A stretch of DNA of 64,000 nt from contig JAANDG010000380.1 of assembly GCA_036852015.1 (NCBI GenBank), positions 1 through 64,000 on the forward strand, read 5' to 3'. Under the pieces are notes generated by a model. The model was not told the origin of the DNA. It worked only from the letters and a program-made list of their open reading frames with translations, and ran no database searches. The position numbers and the translations under genes are program-made. Shown in pieces: positions 10,301-21,700 of this stretch. How positions within the stretch are numbered: the stretch's first letter is position 1; every line of letters starts with the position of its first letter. This DNA is from Pelodera strongyloides. Lineage: Eukaryota; Nematoda; Chromadorea; Rhabditida; Rhabditidae.

Positions 10301-13115
10301 TTGACCCAGTGCTGACCCGACGAGCTAGTGTGCCGACCCGACGCTGCCCCCAAAAAATGATTTGCCGACCCGACGTTGACCCCAAAGAGTCGGTATGCCG
10401 ACACGACGTTGACCCGCTTTAACTTTTACCGACACGGGGCGCGCACGAGGAGAATGACGCGTCGGCAGTTTCTTATTTGGGGTCGGCACTCCGGGTCGGA
10501 GAGGAACATAAAGCTTTGGTTTGGAGTATAATTGCTATTTGAAAAACAGGCTCAAATAAGGCTCCTCTAAAATAAAGTCTAAAATTCAAAAACCTCACTT
10601 ACCTCCCATAATAGTGAAACAAGCGATGTTAGAACACATTTGTACACAAAAAGTAATAAAAGTATTAAAGAGGTGGCCACAGAATATGATAAAATAGGGT
10701 ACGTTGGAACCTGCAATGTTTTTACATTGGGCACACAAAGGTCGTTGAGCGTTCTTTGGTCCACGCAGTGTGCATACGCGGGGTCTGTGCGCCGCAAAGG
10801 AAACTCGTGTATAAATAGAAAACTACTGCAAATAGCATCGATCGATGATTGAGCTGCGGATATCTTACCGAAAATGATTACTAACTTGAGGCTTTTCAAA
10901 TGAGGTCGTCTACGAACCCTTTTGCATAAAGACTTCAGTTAATTGTAAATTAGATTTACCGTAAATTTTATAAACTGGAACAGCGATGCAGTTGTGTAGT
11001 GAAGTTTACAATGCGTTTCCAAGAAGTGTGTGAATAGTGATACAATAATGAAGGTAAAGGCAGAGAAAAACATTTGAAATACTCCGTAAAATGTAAAGCA
11101 AAGCCGCAGTTTGTGTCTAGTCGACAACGAAAAATAAACCTGAAAATGTTAAAACATATGGAAAGGTTCTCAAAAAAATTCCATGAGCAAGGTTTAATTG
11201 AGATGTACAGTGTTGTGTTGGTATGTACACAATGTATCTGTATACAAGTCCAAGTATGTTGTTTTCTAGTTTCCGGAATAGAATTATAGTCGCAAGTTTC
11301 ATTAGCTAGATTTAATCGTAATTTGCACCTGATATAACATCGTTCCAGCAGCAATTTGATAAAATCCGGCTATAAATCCAACAAAGAAACTTGTCAAACA
11401 TTTTGACAAAGTGAATCGCATTGAAATAATATCAGTGAAAGAAGTAACTTCTTCCAAAGCAAAGTAGACGAACACTCCAGAACCAGCAGATAAAGTCTTA
11501 AAGATTAAAAAGGATGTTCAAAACTAACTACTACTTCTGGCATCGCGTGGTAATCGAGAAAAATCCTAAAGAAAACCCCTGTGTTGAGAAACGAGAGAGC
11601 AAAAGCAGAGGTAACTTACCGCAATTACCGCGTAGAAAACGGGTAACATTAGAAATGATTGCCCAGTGAAAACCACCGAAAGTAGGCATAATGAAGCAAT
11701 CAGCGGTACAAGAAGATAAATAGGGAATCTTGAAATAGCGTTGAGTAATGAAGAACTGAGCATCAGTAGAATAAATAGGATTGTTAAAAGAATTATGGCT
11801 TGTAGAACCCCACATATTCGTTGCACTGAAATTGTTTTATAGGTGAGCGTTCTTTGAACAGGACACGCGCTTACCATGCGCCGCAAGAGCCGATCTACTC
11901 ACAAAAGAGGCGCGGTGGGAAACTCAAATTACCAATGATTATACAAACAATGTCCCTTCGCCGGGACACCTGAACTATGCTGTTGATCAATCTATCTGCT
12001 GCATTCCTTCTGAGGCGAGTTTTAGAGTTTTAATTCAAAAGTTACATTTTGCTATGAATATTGCTATACAATGTCGCATTAATTAATGCTGGGTAAAGAG
12101 CTGTTTGAATTTAGATAACGATTATCTTTTCTACAAATTTTCGGTACCCACTGCTTTCTAAATATAGCATTTTTTTCATGCATGACGTTAACTTTATGGA
12201 GAAATTTCTTCAAACCCAAAATAAACTTACAGCTTTCTGATTGAAATCTAAGTTTCAAATACATGAAAATACTTGGTGATGGAATGTAGTGCAAAATATT
12301 GGCACTTGTCGTCGACACCAATATCAATGCAAGAAAACTTCTGAAATTTTTTTAATTCCTTTTCTTTTTAAATTATTTTCAGATCGAAATGCGAAAATGT
12401 TGAAAAAAGTAATAGAAAAGTACGATACCGATGTTAATCTAAATGTACGAACTACGAACTTTGTCTGTATGCCTAACAATTCCGCGCTAACGCGGCGCAC
12501 ATCAAAGGTGGAAAACGAGTGCGCGGCGAAAACACCTCACTTTCAACTGCGCAAATTACTTTCAAACATTATCAAGATACACTTACCCTAACAAATAAAA
12601 TATTGGACTGGCACCTCCACATATCAAACACCACATCGCAAATGGTGGTAGTGAAATTAATGCCATTGTAAGACCACAACGCCATGGCGATGAAGATATT
12701 GTACCCTAAAAAAACACTTTTTATCTTTATTTTCTGCCAGAATAATTAACTACCGTAATAATCTATTAGGCGAAGGCTGGGCGCTGTGCGAAGGAAAAAT
12801 ATGCAAATGAGAGAAGAGAAAAAGAATCAGACCGATTGTTACCGATTGTTACCACCGAAAACTTTTTTCACAGCGCGCGCCATGAAATCCATCGAGCTGC
12901 ACCTTTTTTTGAGTTGACTCCCCCATAAACATAAAAGTATAAAACCGAAAGGAGTAAAAAGTAACGACACAACTGACTTGTTGAAAATTGATGGCGCTCC
13001 GAAGTTTCGCATATTTACTTCCCAAAAAGGCAGCAAAAGCTGGTATAACGAATAACAGAAGCAATGGAGTCATTTGAATGTAATCTGACTGGTACCAACG
13101 GATAGAGCGAGCCAT
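7347..13115 (-). CDS. multi-pass membrane protein, 13 exons, family not recognised
   Basis: Exons (minus): 13115-12978, 12705-12587, 12340-12231, 11998-11933, 11825-11620, 11496-11329, 11139-10960, ~10863-10603, 8825-8719, 8569-8503, 8232-8005, 7668-7544, 7422-7347 with TAA. All phases agree and give 1851 nt, 616 residues. The start is chosen because ATG lies 2 nt after a TTTCCAG acceptor, as at a trans-spliced leader site. I count 13-14 hydrophobic spans, for example TPLLLLFVIPAFAAFLG, LTILFILLMLSSSLL, YLLVPLIASLCLLSVVF and GCLAGLLVCGLMGVSIIAV. A cysteine-containing loop (TDPAYAHCVDQRTLNDLC) precedes a strong span in exon 8. The acceptor of exon 8 is uncertain (10863 or 10884). Length and span count would suit a transporter; the WR...PPF...GGASPIFYLLG stretch faintly recalls SLC6 TM1-TM2, but I would not assign it. 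Confidence 0.7.
7813..7990 (+). mobile_element. MITE family 1 copy in intron 11 of the membrane-protein gene
   Basis: Ends AAAGCGAAATAAGACCGG and CCGGCCGGTATTTCGCTTTA, core as in the 6746-6926 copy. It sits inside the intron 7669-8004, ending 14 nt before exon 11's donor side. Confidence 0.85.
9190..10510. repeat. GACCC-rich repeat blocks in the large intron 8
   Basis: Within the 1.8-kb intron (8826-10602), 9190-9400 and 10300-10500 are rich in imperfect iterations of CCGACCCGACGTTGACCCC and similar. They flank an ordinary AT-rich core that holds another MITE. It looks like one inserted element with iterated subterminal ends, but I could not find clean terminal repeats. Confidence 0.5.
9626..9902. 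mobile_element. MITE family 2, larger member
   Basis: Terminal inverted repeats AATGGGGTTTGCAAGTATGC and GCATACTTGCGTGCAAACCCCATT. It is related by its ends to the copies at 18247-18407 and 44477-44634. The core has no coding potential. Confidence 0.7.
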
Positions 13116-14112
13116 TTCTGGAAATAAAACTGTACAATGACGACCGTCGCACACTTTGTGCACACGTTGTGCACAATTTATGCAGTGGCGGATACCGCTT
13201 TTTGTGCAGCGAAGCGCCACAATAATAATTATAGAGAAACACAAATATTCTATGAAAACAAATAAATCACTGCAAAAAATTGAAGGACATAATATCACGC
13301 AAAGATTGATATTAGAAATTAGTACTGACAATATGTGCTCAGGCAGACATACACTATACACATTGCTACGAAAAAAAAACAAAGAACGAAGAATAGAAAA
13401 ATCGAAACAAATCCACAATATAACCTTCCGCTTCTTTTAACATTTACAGACGACAAAAATTAAAATCTTATACATTAAAGATGAATTATAATAAAATGAA
13501 AAGGCTGCAAATCTCTATCCAAACTCCAAACTGTCCAAGCAAAATATGCAAGGATACTTTTACCCGGATAAAATGATTACAAATTATGGACGATCAGCTA
13601 ATTATATATAAAAAGTGAGTGGTATCTAATGCTTAGATGATGCTTTTAAGAAAAGACGTTTCTTTTTTTGCGTCACAGCTGCTTTCCACCAGACATATGT
13701 TTGCGTGTGCCGTTGTCGTGAAAAGTGTAAAAATGTGTTAATTTCGTCATTTAATTGAAGGAAGACGCTTGGGTATATGTGCGTGTGCATGCATGGGCAC
13801 ACGTATGCTTGCATGTATGTAGTATGTGTATGTACTTGCGTGCATGTATGTGGTTGATTATTTGGTCGTACAGAATTTTACATAGTTGTAACTATCCAAC
13901 CGAAGGTTTCTAATGCGGGGAAGGAAATCAACTGGGGAACAGAATTAAGAAAATATTGCGAAGAACACGGCGAGGGACAAAACAATTAACCTGATCCATG
14001 ATACCATGCTTGGCCGAGATTCATGATTAAAAACTAAACAGCAAAGGAAAATGTGAGTAGTTGGTTGTGCTCCACGTAATGGGTTAAATAAAGAGATACA
14101 TACACATCAGAA

Positions 14113-14113
14113 A

Positions 14114-14159
<46 letters not shown>

Positions 14160-14165
14160 AGAGAA
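14113..14165. repeat. GA microsatellite with G run
   Basis: About 40 bases of (GA)n followed by ten G and GAGAG. Simple repeat. Confidence 0.95.
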
Positions 14166-15114
14166 TACAGAATAACAAGAACGAAGGGGGTTAAATACAG
14201 AGAGATAAAGCGAAAGGTTGACATAATGACTGACACTGAAGCACCTGACGATTGCGATGATTGTTTCCTTATCGAAAACGAAAACAAAAGCCGGGCTGTA
14301 AAAAAAACCAATATCTTAAAAATGTGCTGTTTTAAACCTAAAACAGTGAACACCAAAACTAGAATGTTTTGAACACTTGACCAATCACCATACCACAATT
14401 CTTTTCATTCGTATTGTTTTTGCCCTTTTCGCAGTGCAACTTATCGCGCAACTGGGTCAACGAAAGGGCTGGGGAGGCCCGCGTTCAAAAGAATGAGCCA
14501 TTTGTGTGCGAGAAAAGAGTAGGATTAGCATACAATACACGAGTTTTCATCTCTTTCCTCCGAAATGGGCAAAGAAATCGGGCTGCAAAACATTATTTGT
14601 ATTGGAAAACGAGTTATCCAACGTAGGGTCCTATCCTATATATGGTGCGCGTCTTCTCTTTTAGTAAAGACATGGGACATGGGTCCGTCTGTACGATACT
14701 AAAACATCTTTTTGAAAATATATCAGGCAAAAGGACCAACATTAATTCGAATCAATTGATATTCAAGAGCGCACCATCTTGTGCGGTATTTTTAAAGTAA
14801 TATAATCAAATAGTCCTCTGGAAGTTTAAAAGAAAAATACTAAAATATAACGATTGAGGCGATGTGAAGGGTTGTTGTGTGTTAGAAAAATAATGTGTCT
14901 CTATTGATCTCCGATCAACAGATTAAATGATGACGTAATTGCCTTGATAATTAATGCACTTCTGTCGAGACAGCTTAACGTCTGGGTTGGGTTTGGGGTA
15001 AGCTAACGGTGCAAAACTGAGCAAACCGGATGAGTACGTCCGATATTAGGTGATTAGGTCATCCTGTAAATAAAGCACTGGACATACTGTAGACGATATG
15101 AAAATACCTAGGTT

Positions 15115-15292
15115 CAAGCGAAATACCGGCCGGTTTTTGAAACGCATCGTGTACTACAAAGTTCTTACGTATTTATGCTAATTTACTCGAATGTAGCTCG
15201 ATTTTATTCTGATTTATGTTCATTTGCATAAGAAGCTGCATAAGAATGCTGGTGTAGATGTGTTTCAAAAACCGGCCGGTATTTCGCTTTAA
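15115..15292. mobile_element. MITE family 1 copy
   Basis: Left end TTCAAGCGAAATACCGGCCG, right end CCGGCCGGTATTTCGCTTTA, canonical core. Intergenic. Confidence 0.85.
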
Positions 15293-16210
15293 ACAACTGG
15301 CTTTGTTAGGTTAGGGTTGGGATTTAATTTGCATAAGTTGCGTTGCAAGAACGTCTAGAAAGAAACGTAAGTGAAGCCTTGACCTTTTCTGATAATTAGA
15401 TAAATACTCCATTAGTAAAGAATCTATTCTAAAAGTTATCCAATTGCCGGACTTCGGAAGCAATTAGGAGTGCATTGTTTGCACTGAAATAGCACACTCT
15501 CTTCACACAATCAGTATCATTCCGCACGCGATAAACAGACGGAAGCGCGCGGAAAGATTAGGATAATTATGATTAGGAAGAGCAATTTGGTCAACAGGAT
15601 AATTAGATATTTCGAAGAGAATTGCAAATACTTTTGTTGTTGGACTTAAAAAATGGACTTGCAAATGGTTCTATTGTTGTTGTTATAGAAATCAATAAAT
15701 CCGATATGGTGTGTTTACCACCAAATACAGTGTTCATATAAACCGTACAAAACTATACCGAGGCTTGAAAATACAAAAATGTCATATCCCTAATGAGAAG
15801 TTGAGAACGAGCCGAAAACTTGAATGAAAAATAGTTAACACATTCCCATACCATTTCTATTTGCTAAAAGCGGAAGCTGTAACTGACCCCTTGTTGAATA
15901 AAGTGTGTATGTACAAATACAAACACAGTTCGTCACTCAACACGTCGCGTGTTCGAACCCCGCCCCCGACAATCGAAAAGACAAAAGAACTCGAGAGAAT
16001 ACACAAATAGACTACAGTTCCTATTAGGCAATACGGACATCGAACACATCAGTTTGTTATGCAAAGGGGCTAAACATCAACATGGAATATTTTGATCGAT
16101 GTGTGGCTTGTACAAATTGCAATGCTTATGAGGGAAAAAGTTGAGAAAACTACCGAGTATGACGATGAGATTAAACCCACTTTGCAAAACATCCAAAATC
16201 CAAAAAAATT

Positions 16211-16387
16211 CGTAGAAATACCGGCAGGTTTTTGAAACCCATCGAGTACACCAGCATTCTTATGCAGCCTATGCAAATGAACATAAATTAGAATAAAAAT
16301 CGAGCTAAATTCAGGCAAATTAGCATAAATACGTAAGAATTCAGTTGTCCACGATGCGTTTCAGAAACCGGCTGGTATTTCGCTTTA
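16211..16387. mobile_element. MITE family 1 copy, diverged ends
   Basis: Left end GTAGAAATACCGGCAGG has lost the AAGC; right end GGCTGGTATTTCGCTTTAA is intact. Core as in the other members. Confidence 0.8.
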
Positions 16388-17029
16388 ACGAAAAGTCGCA
16401 ACTGGTGAAGCAACAAAATGAGTAAGTGATTGAAAGTGACCTGCAAATAAAGCGCCGGGAAATTTCAGCCTTCTTAAAGGGCGCTCGCTCAACTGCGCCG
16501 CTTACTCATTAATTTAAAGGGATAAACAAGTTTTCAGTGATCGGCCGGGACTACAACTAATTGGTAGCTCGGTGATTAATCAATAAAATTGGACTTAAAA
16601 AGGAAATACATTAAATGGGAATAATCTATAATTCACAATTATTGTGTCAAACTTGCGCGATACTTTTCAGCGTTCGAATATGTTTTGTGTTATGTCTATC
16701 ATCAACAGAAATGCAGGAACGAAAACATGACGAACAAAGTCTATTTCGCAAATTGTGAATATGATCATGCTTCTATTTAGTAGCGAATCACGAAGTATCT
16801 AAATATTGACAGTCCGGCCACTTCCATGTTTCCATTCCTATGGCTAGTTTATCCCTTACGTGGTGGCCAGTGGCCGGTATTCCCTTGTATTATGTTCTAT
16901 TCAGAAACTAGTCCTCCCAGTCTACACGTAGAAGTGACCATGATCAGTGTCCATGTTTACATACGTCTTATTGAAATTTTACGAACATCGACGTGGACTG
17001 TGCTAATTGTCTGAATTTGAATAAATCGA

Positions 17030-17125
17030 AATGTTGATAAATCTGGAACTCGTCGCCTGTGCTCATTGCCTCTGCGGAACATGTCATAAGCAAACCTTGT
17101 ACTCCCTTGAATAAAGGTGCACGCT
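17030..17125. repeat. dispersed repeat shared with 42612-42735
   Basis: CTGGAACTCGTCGCC, GCGGAACATGTCATAAGCAAA, CCCTTGAATAAAGGT and GAAGCGTAAAA occur in the same order and orientation at both places, with different spacers. The family is not recognised. Confidence 0.5.
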
Positions 17126-18246
17126 CTCGAAGCGTAAAAGAAAAATGTAAAAAAAAATTGAAAGTCACAGTGCGGCATTACCAATTCCACTAGCAACAAA
17201 TAATAAAATAGGAATATGTTTCGATTTAGAACATTGCTCGTTTTTAGTACACACCATTAGTTACGAAAAACATACATATACCATTAGTTGGCGCAAAATA
17301 CAGTAATACATAATTGGGCATAAACACAATAAAAAATCAAAAAAACATCAAACGTTCACGAAACAATAAAATAAACTGACTGTACAAAATGAAACGCGTG
17401 CATAAAAGTTTGTATGTTTGTATGTTTGCACGTTACATCGCAGAGAGACACACCATCAAACACACTTTTAAGTGGTATAAATCCAGTGGTGATATTTTCC
17501 CTTTTCAAGTGTCCGAGTTCCGATTTGGAGTCCGTTAAAGAGGGGAGGAGAGGGTTTATGTTTCGTTTATGATAAAGAACAAGTGGGGATCTCACAAGGA
17601 CTTTTGAGAGTGAAAAGAGGACTGAAGACCGGTTTTCAACACTTTAAAGAAACGGTTTTCTTAAACATTTATTCCTAGGTAGGTTAAGCAGTTGTGGTTT
17701 GCCTGGTTGAAAGAACCATCTCGACAGTGGGGGATTCAACATTGAGTTGTTTGGTATTAAAACATGTATTCAAAAATATCATATTAGTGCTAATATAACT
17801 TATTGTTAGGTGAAGCTACATAGGGTAAGGTGCGCCTATGAGCTACAGCGCATCGAACCCTGCGTCCCGCGTTTGCGCTGCGCGTCGGTGGCACTCTTGC
17901 GGGGGTACTCGAATACCTGTTGTATGCCAGAATAACATATGGTGAAGGTGATGCAAATATGCAAAAGTTCGAAAAGACCCTGTGTGGAGTCGTTGTAGTA
18001 AAATGTTTAATTATTTAATTATCTTAAAACTGCACATTCACGATTCTCATAATCAGTTAAGATTTGCTCTGAAGATTATGTATGAACATCAGCCATGAAA
18101 GACACGATTTTGACCACAAATCACGAAATAACTTAAGTATACAACAATAAACGCCAACATGTCCCACGTTAAAGAAGCTAATTTGTACGAGACATATGTA
18201 GGCAATTGTATCAATTGTTATTGCGTCCAGTGTGCACATATTCGCA

Positions 18247-18407
18247 TCATGGGGTTTCCAAATATGGTGAAAATTTACAGTATTTTGAAACTGCACGAGA
18301 ATATTTTATATTTATTTTTCATATTATATATGACAGTTTCGTGCAGAAATACGGTAGTATTGACAGCATCACACCGGGTTTTTGGGATACTTGGAAACCC
18401 CATAAAG
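18247..18407. mobile_element. MITE family 2 copy
   Basis: Inverted ends ATGGGGTTTCCAAATAT and ATACTTGGAAACCCCAT. The core carries GTGCAGAAATACGGTAGTAT, shared with 44477-44634. Confidence 0.75.
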
Positions 18408-18748
18408 CATTTTGATTTCGTGTTATAGCGGAAGGGTTTTTAGCAGGGTCTTCAGGGTGTACCTACTTTTACCAAAAGGTTTGTTGAAAATAAATAAAAA
18501 GTTAAAGAACAATCATATTAGATCCCTATAGTTATACTTGACCAACTTATCTATAAGTAGGTGATCCTTGTTAGGAGAGCTAGCAACTGGTTATAACGGA
18601 CATAAACAAACTCTAGTTATCTCAATCAACTACTAAAACTAGCTTCCCCCGATCCTAATAACTAACAAGATGACTTTGTATAACCTTCCAATACGTTCAA
18701 TAGTTATTACAACCTTAATCGATAATTCTGTACTTCTATACGTTGCAA

Positions 18749-21700
18749 ATGAGTACCTATCCAAAAAGGTAAGTTTTACGTTTCATCAGTAAAAGTATTC
18801 TTGTTTATATCAAAAATAATTGTACAACACGCACAAATTGCACAACCTAAAAGTTTGTAAATTCAATTCATTAACCCTGTGGTAATCATACTGATTTTAT
18901 TTCAGATACATCTGCCGTTCAAGCACTGGTGATCATCGTCTTATTCATATCAAATGGTTGTTGATATTTTCAACATTCGGTGCAATAATTTTCCTCCTTT
19001 TACTTCAAAATAAAGCTAGAATATTTGATCAGCAATTGGAAGAGTGAGAAACTTTTCACTTTATTTAATCTTGGATTTATTTTGTAAAAACGAAACCTCA
19101 ACTGCATATTTGTCCTCATAACTCAGACGGTAACTCCAGTAAAGTACTGGCTTTCATTGGCGTGCCACGTAAGCGAAAAGTAACGACTATAAATACATAC
19201 GCTTCCTTGCGGTACACATTGCATGCGTTTTCTTTGTTAAACGGAAGGTATTCATTCTATCGATAGAACAATTGCATGTGTTTTCTTTGTTAAATTAAAC
19301 AGAAGATATTCATTCTATAGATAGAACAACAGATAGACGGCCTATTTAAAAAATGTTTGTACAGCATTAAAACCAATACCGGAGAAGTTTTTCAATGAAG
19401 GAAAAGGCAAAATTGAAGCCTCATCTGCATATTTGTCCTCATAACTCAGACGGTAACTCCAGTAAAGTACTGGCATTCATTGGCCGCTAGAAGTTCCCCT
19501 GTTGCTTTAAAGGTTCGTGCCCCTCCCTTTATAAGCCCGCCTCTGTCCACGGAAGATCGAGTGTGCGCCGCCGCATCAAAGAACACCCATGTCGCAACTA
19601 AGCTTTCACAAGATATTTTTAGAAACTAGTAGCTAAAATAGTTTATTTTTAAAAAGCAAACTATTTATAAATTTCAGACAGCGTGCTCGTTACCGTGCCA
19701 GATTTCCCAATTTGGATATCGATAAGGAATACCCTGAACAGGAATATAACGATGAATTTGAACCAGCGGATCCTTTTTATAAAATTCACGGGTTAGACGA
19801 ATTCATAAATAAATTTATTTGTAAAGCAACTTTTTAATAAACATAATAAACCAACTAATAAGTGATAATTATGAATGATTTTAACCTTCGTAATTATCAA
19901 CATTTTTCAGATTTTCATTGAAAGAAATATACGAGAATGTCTATCGGAAGCATAAACTTTATATTGATTTGGAAACTAGACCCCTTTTGCAATTAAAACA
20001 TTTGGAAAGACCTACTTGTGAAATGGTAGGTAGAGGGAAATCAGAGTTCAGTCCGTATGTACATTTGACTTTGCAAATTCTATTCCACAGTTTTTTGTGG
20101 AATTTTTTCATTTCCTTGGATGACCACGTCCCGTGTGGTTTTCGTTTTGTAGCTCGTTTCCTTGTTTTGTTTTGTAAATTAATCTAGTTACTTCAGGCTT
20201 TTCACAATACAGAAGACCTCGCGAGTCTGAGTAACAAGAATGAAAATTCAACACAAGAAATGAGCGAAGTAGAGTTCACAATGAACGGAGTTGCTTTGAA
20301 AAGCGGAGAAATCAAGGTTTGATTCTTTATCGAATTTTATAATTTTCTTCGTAGCTTTGTTTACACTTTTTTATTCCTATAACGTGATAACACAAGAGTA
20401 GCGGTAGTAATATGTTATGTACCGACTTCTTTCCTACATTCATGATTATCTGTTTACATCTACATCACTATATCAGAGGCGGAAACCGTTCAAAGTTACC
20501 AAAACCTAATTTAGACCGAAGTAACTTCAAATTCCAAAAATGGATATAATTTTGTGGAATTTCTAAAGAATGTTTCCATTCCTTCTGCACATAAGATGGA
20601 GCCTTACCTCTGGTCTCTGGGTGAGTACAACATGACTAATAAGTTTATTGATTTCGTTTTTAAAGCGAAATACCGGCCGGTTTTTGAAACGCATCGCGTA
20701 CCCCTGCTTTCTTATGCATCATATGCAAATGAGCATAAATTAGAACAAAAAATCGGGCTAATTCGAGTAAATTAGCATAAATACGTAAGAATTCAGTTGT
20801 CCACTCTGCGTTTCAAAAACCGGCCGGTATTTCGCTTCAAACAAGTTCTTCAGCAGCTTCAGCTCAACAACGTGGAGTTGTTCGGTACATCCCTGCTTGT
20901 TTAGATCCTAAGCGAATAGTTGAGAATAAAACTTTATTTTAATAGAAATCTAGTTGGAACTCTTGTTTTTTAAATAAAACGTGTTTCAGTCGGTTTGGAT
21001 TCTGCTTTGTCCAACTATCGAGTGGACGGAAAGAGAGGAATTATATTTGGATCCGAGTCCCCTTTTCCTTTTGCTGAAGTTCTATCGTTGAGGGTACTGT
21101 ATTTTTGTTGGTATTAAGCTACTGTAGCTTTGAGCAAAGTACTCTGACAACACAGTTTTTTTTGGTTTTTGTTGCAGTAAATAGTAGATTTGCGAAATTT
21201 CTCAAGGAAAAGAGCCTAAAAATATGTACAACTATTATATACCAGCCGTTCGACCGCCCTACAATTTCTTCTCCGACTGGGAGGAATCGGCCTTCGGCCG
21301 ATGTTTCTCATTTAAAAAAAGTTTAAAAAGTTAACTCTCGTCTCTTTCTCCTCCCACACAATCACACGCGTCTCTGATTGTGGAAACGTATAATAATCAG
21401 TTTGGATCACCACTAGACTAATCCACATGCAAATTTGCATTGAAGGTGCTGTATGTAGGGCAGAGGATTATCCTTGAATGAGCTAGCATAGTGGCGTTTG
21501 GCGTTGGATTCTTTGAAGGTGAGAATGGGTTTTATTGTGTTCGAATAGCCAGCGGAAAGATTTTGTATGTTCCCATTCGATTGCGAATAGAAAATTTTCT
21601 TTATGAAAGGATTTCGTTGCGTGCATACAAACAAAAGACCAAGTAAACTCTTCTCCTTTATATAATAAGATATTCCTCAACTTTCACTAGCGTATATGGT

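Larger units (their letters stand above)
13116..18748. other. intergenic region
   Basis: No gene that I can support between the membrane-protein start and the DUF268 start. It holds a GA microsatellite (14113-14165), two family-1 MITEs (15115, 16211), a family-2 MITE (18247) and a block at about 17030-17125 that recurs at 42612-42735. An open stretch on the minus strand directly upstream of 13115 (to 13418) is hydrophobic and low-complexity; it is probably upstream non-coding DNA given the acceptor just before the ATG. Confidence 0.6.

Noticed and set aside
12849..13418. 189-residue minus-strand frame extending upstream of the membrane-protein ATG
   Set aside because: It contains an acceptor (TTTCCAG) just before the ATG at 13115, and the part upstream is low-complexity hydrophobic text, so I start the gene at 13115.
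15945..15975. B-box-like GTTCGAACCCC (also GGTTCGATCCC near 58877)
   Set aside because: No A box at a suitable distance and no cloverleaf; too short to support a tRNA call.
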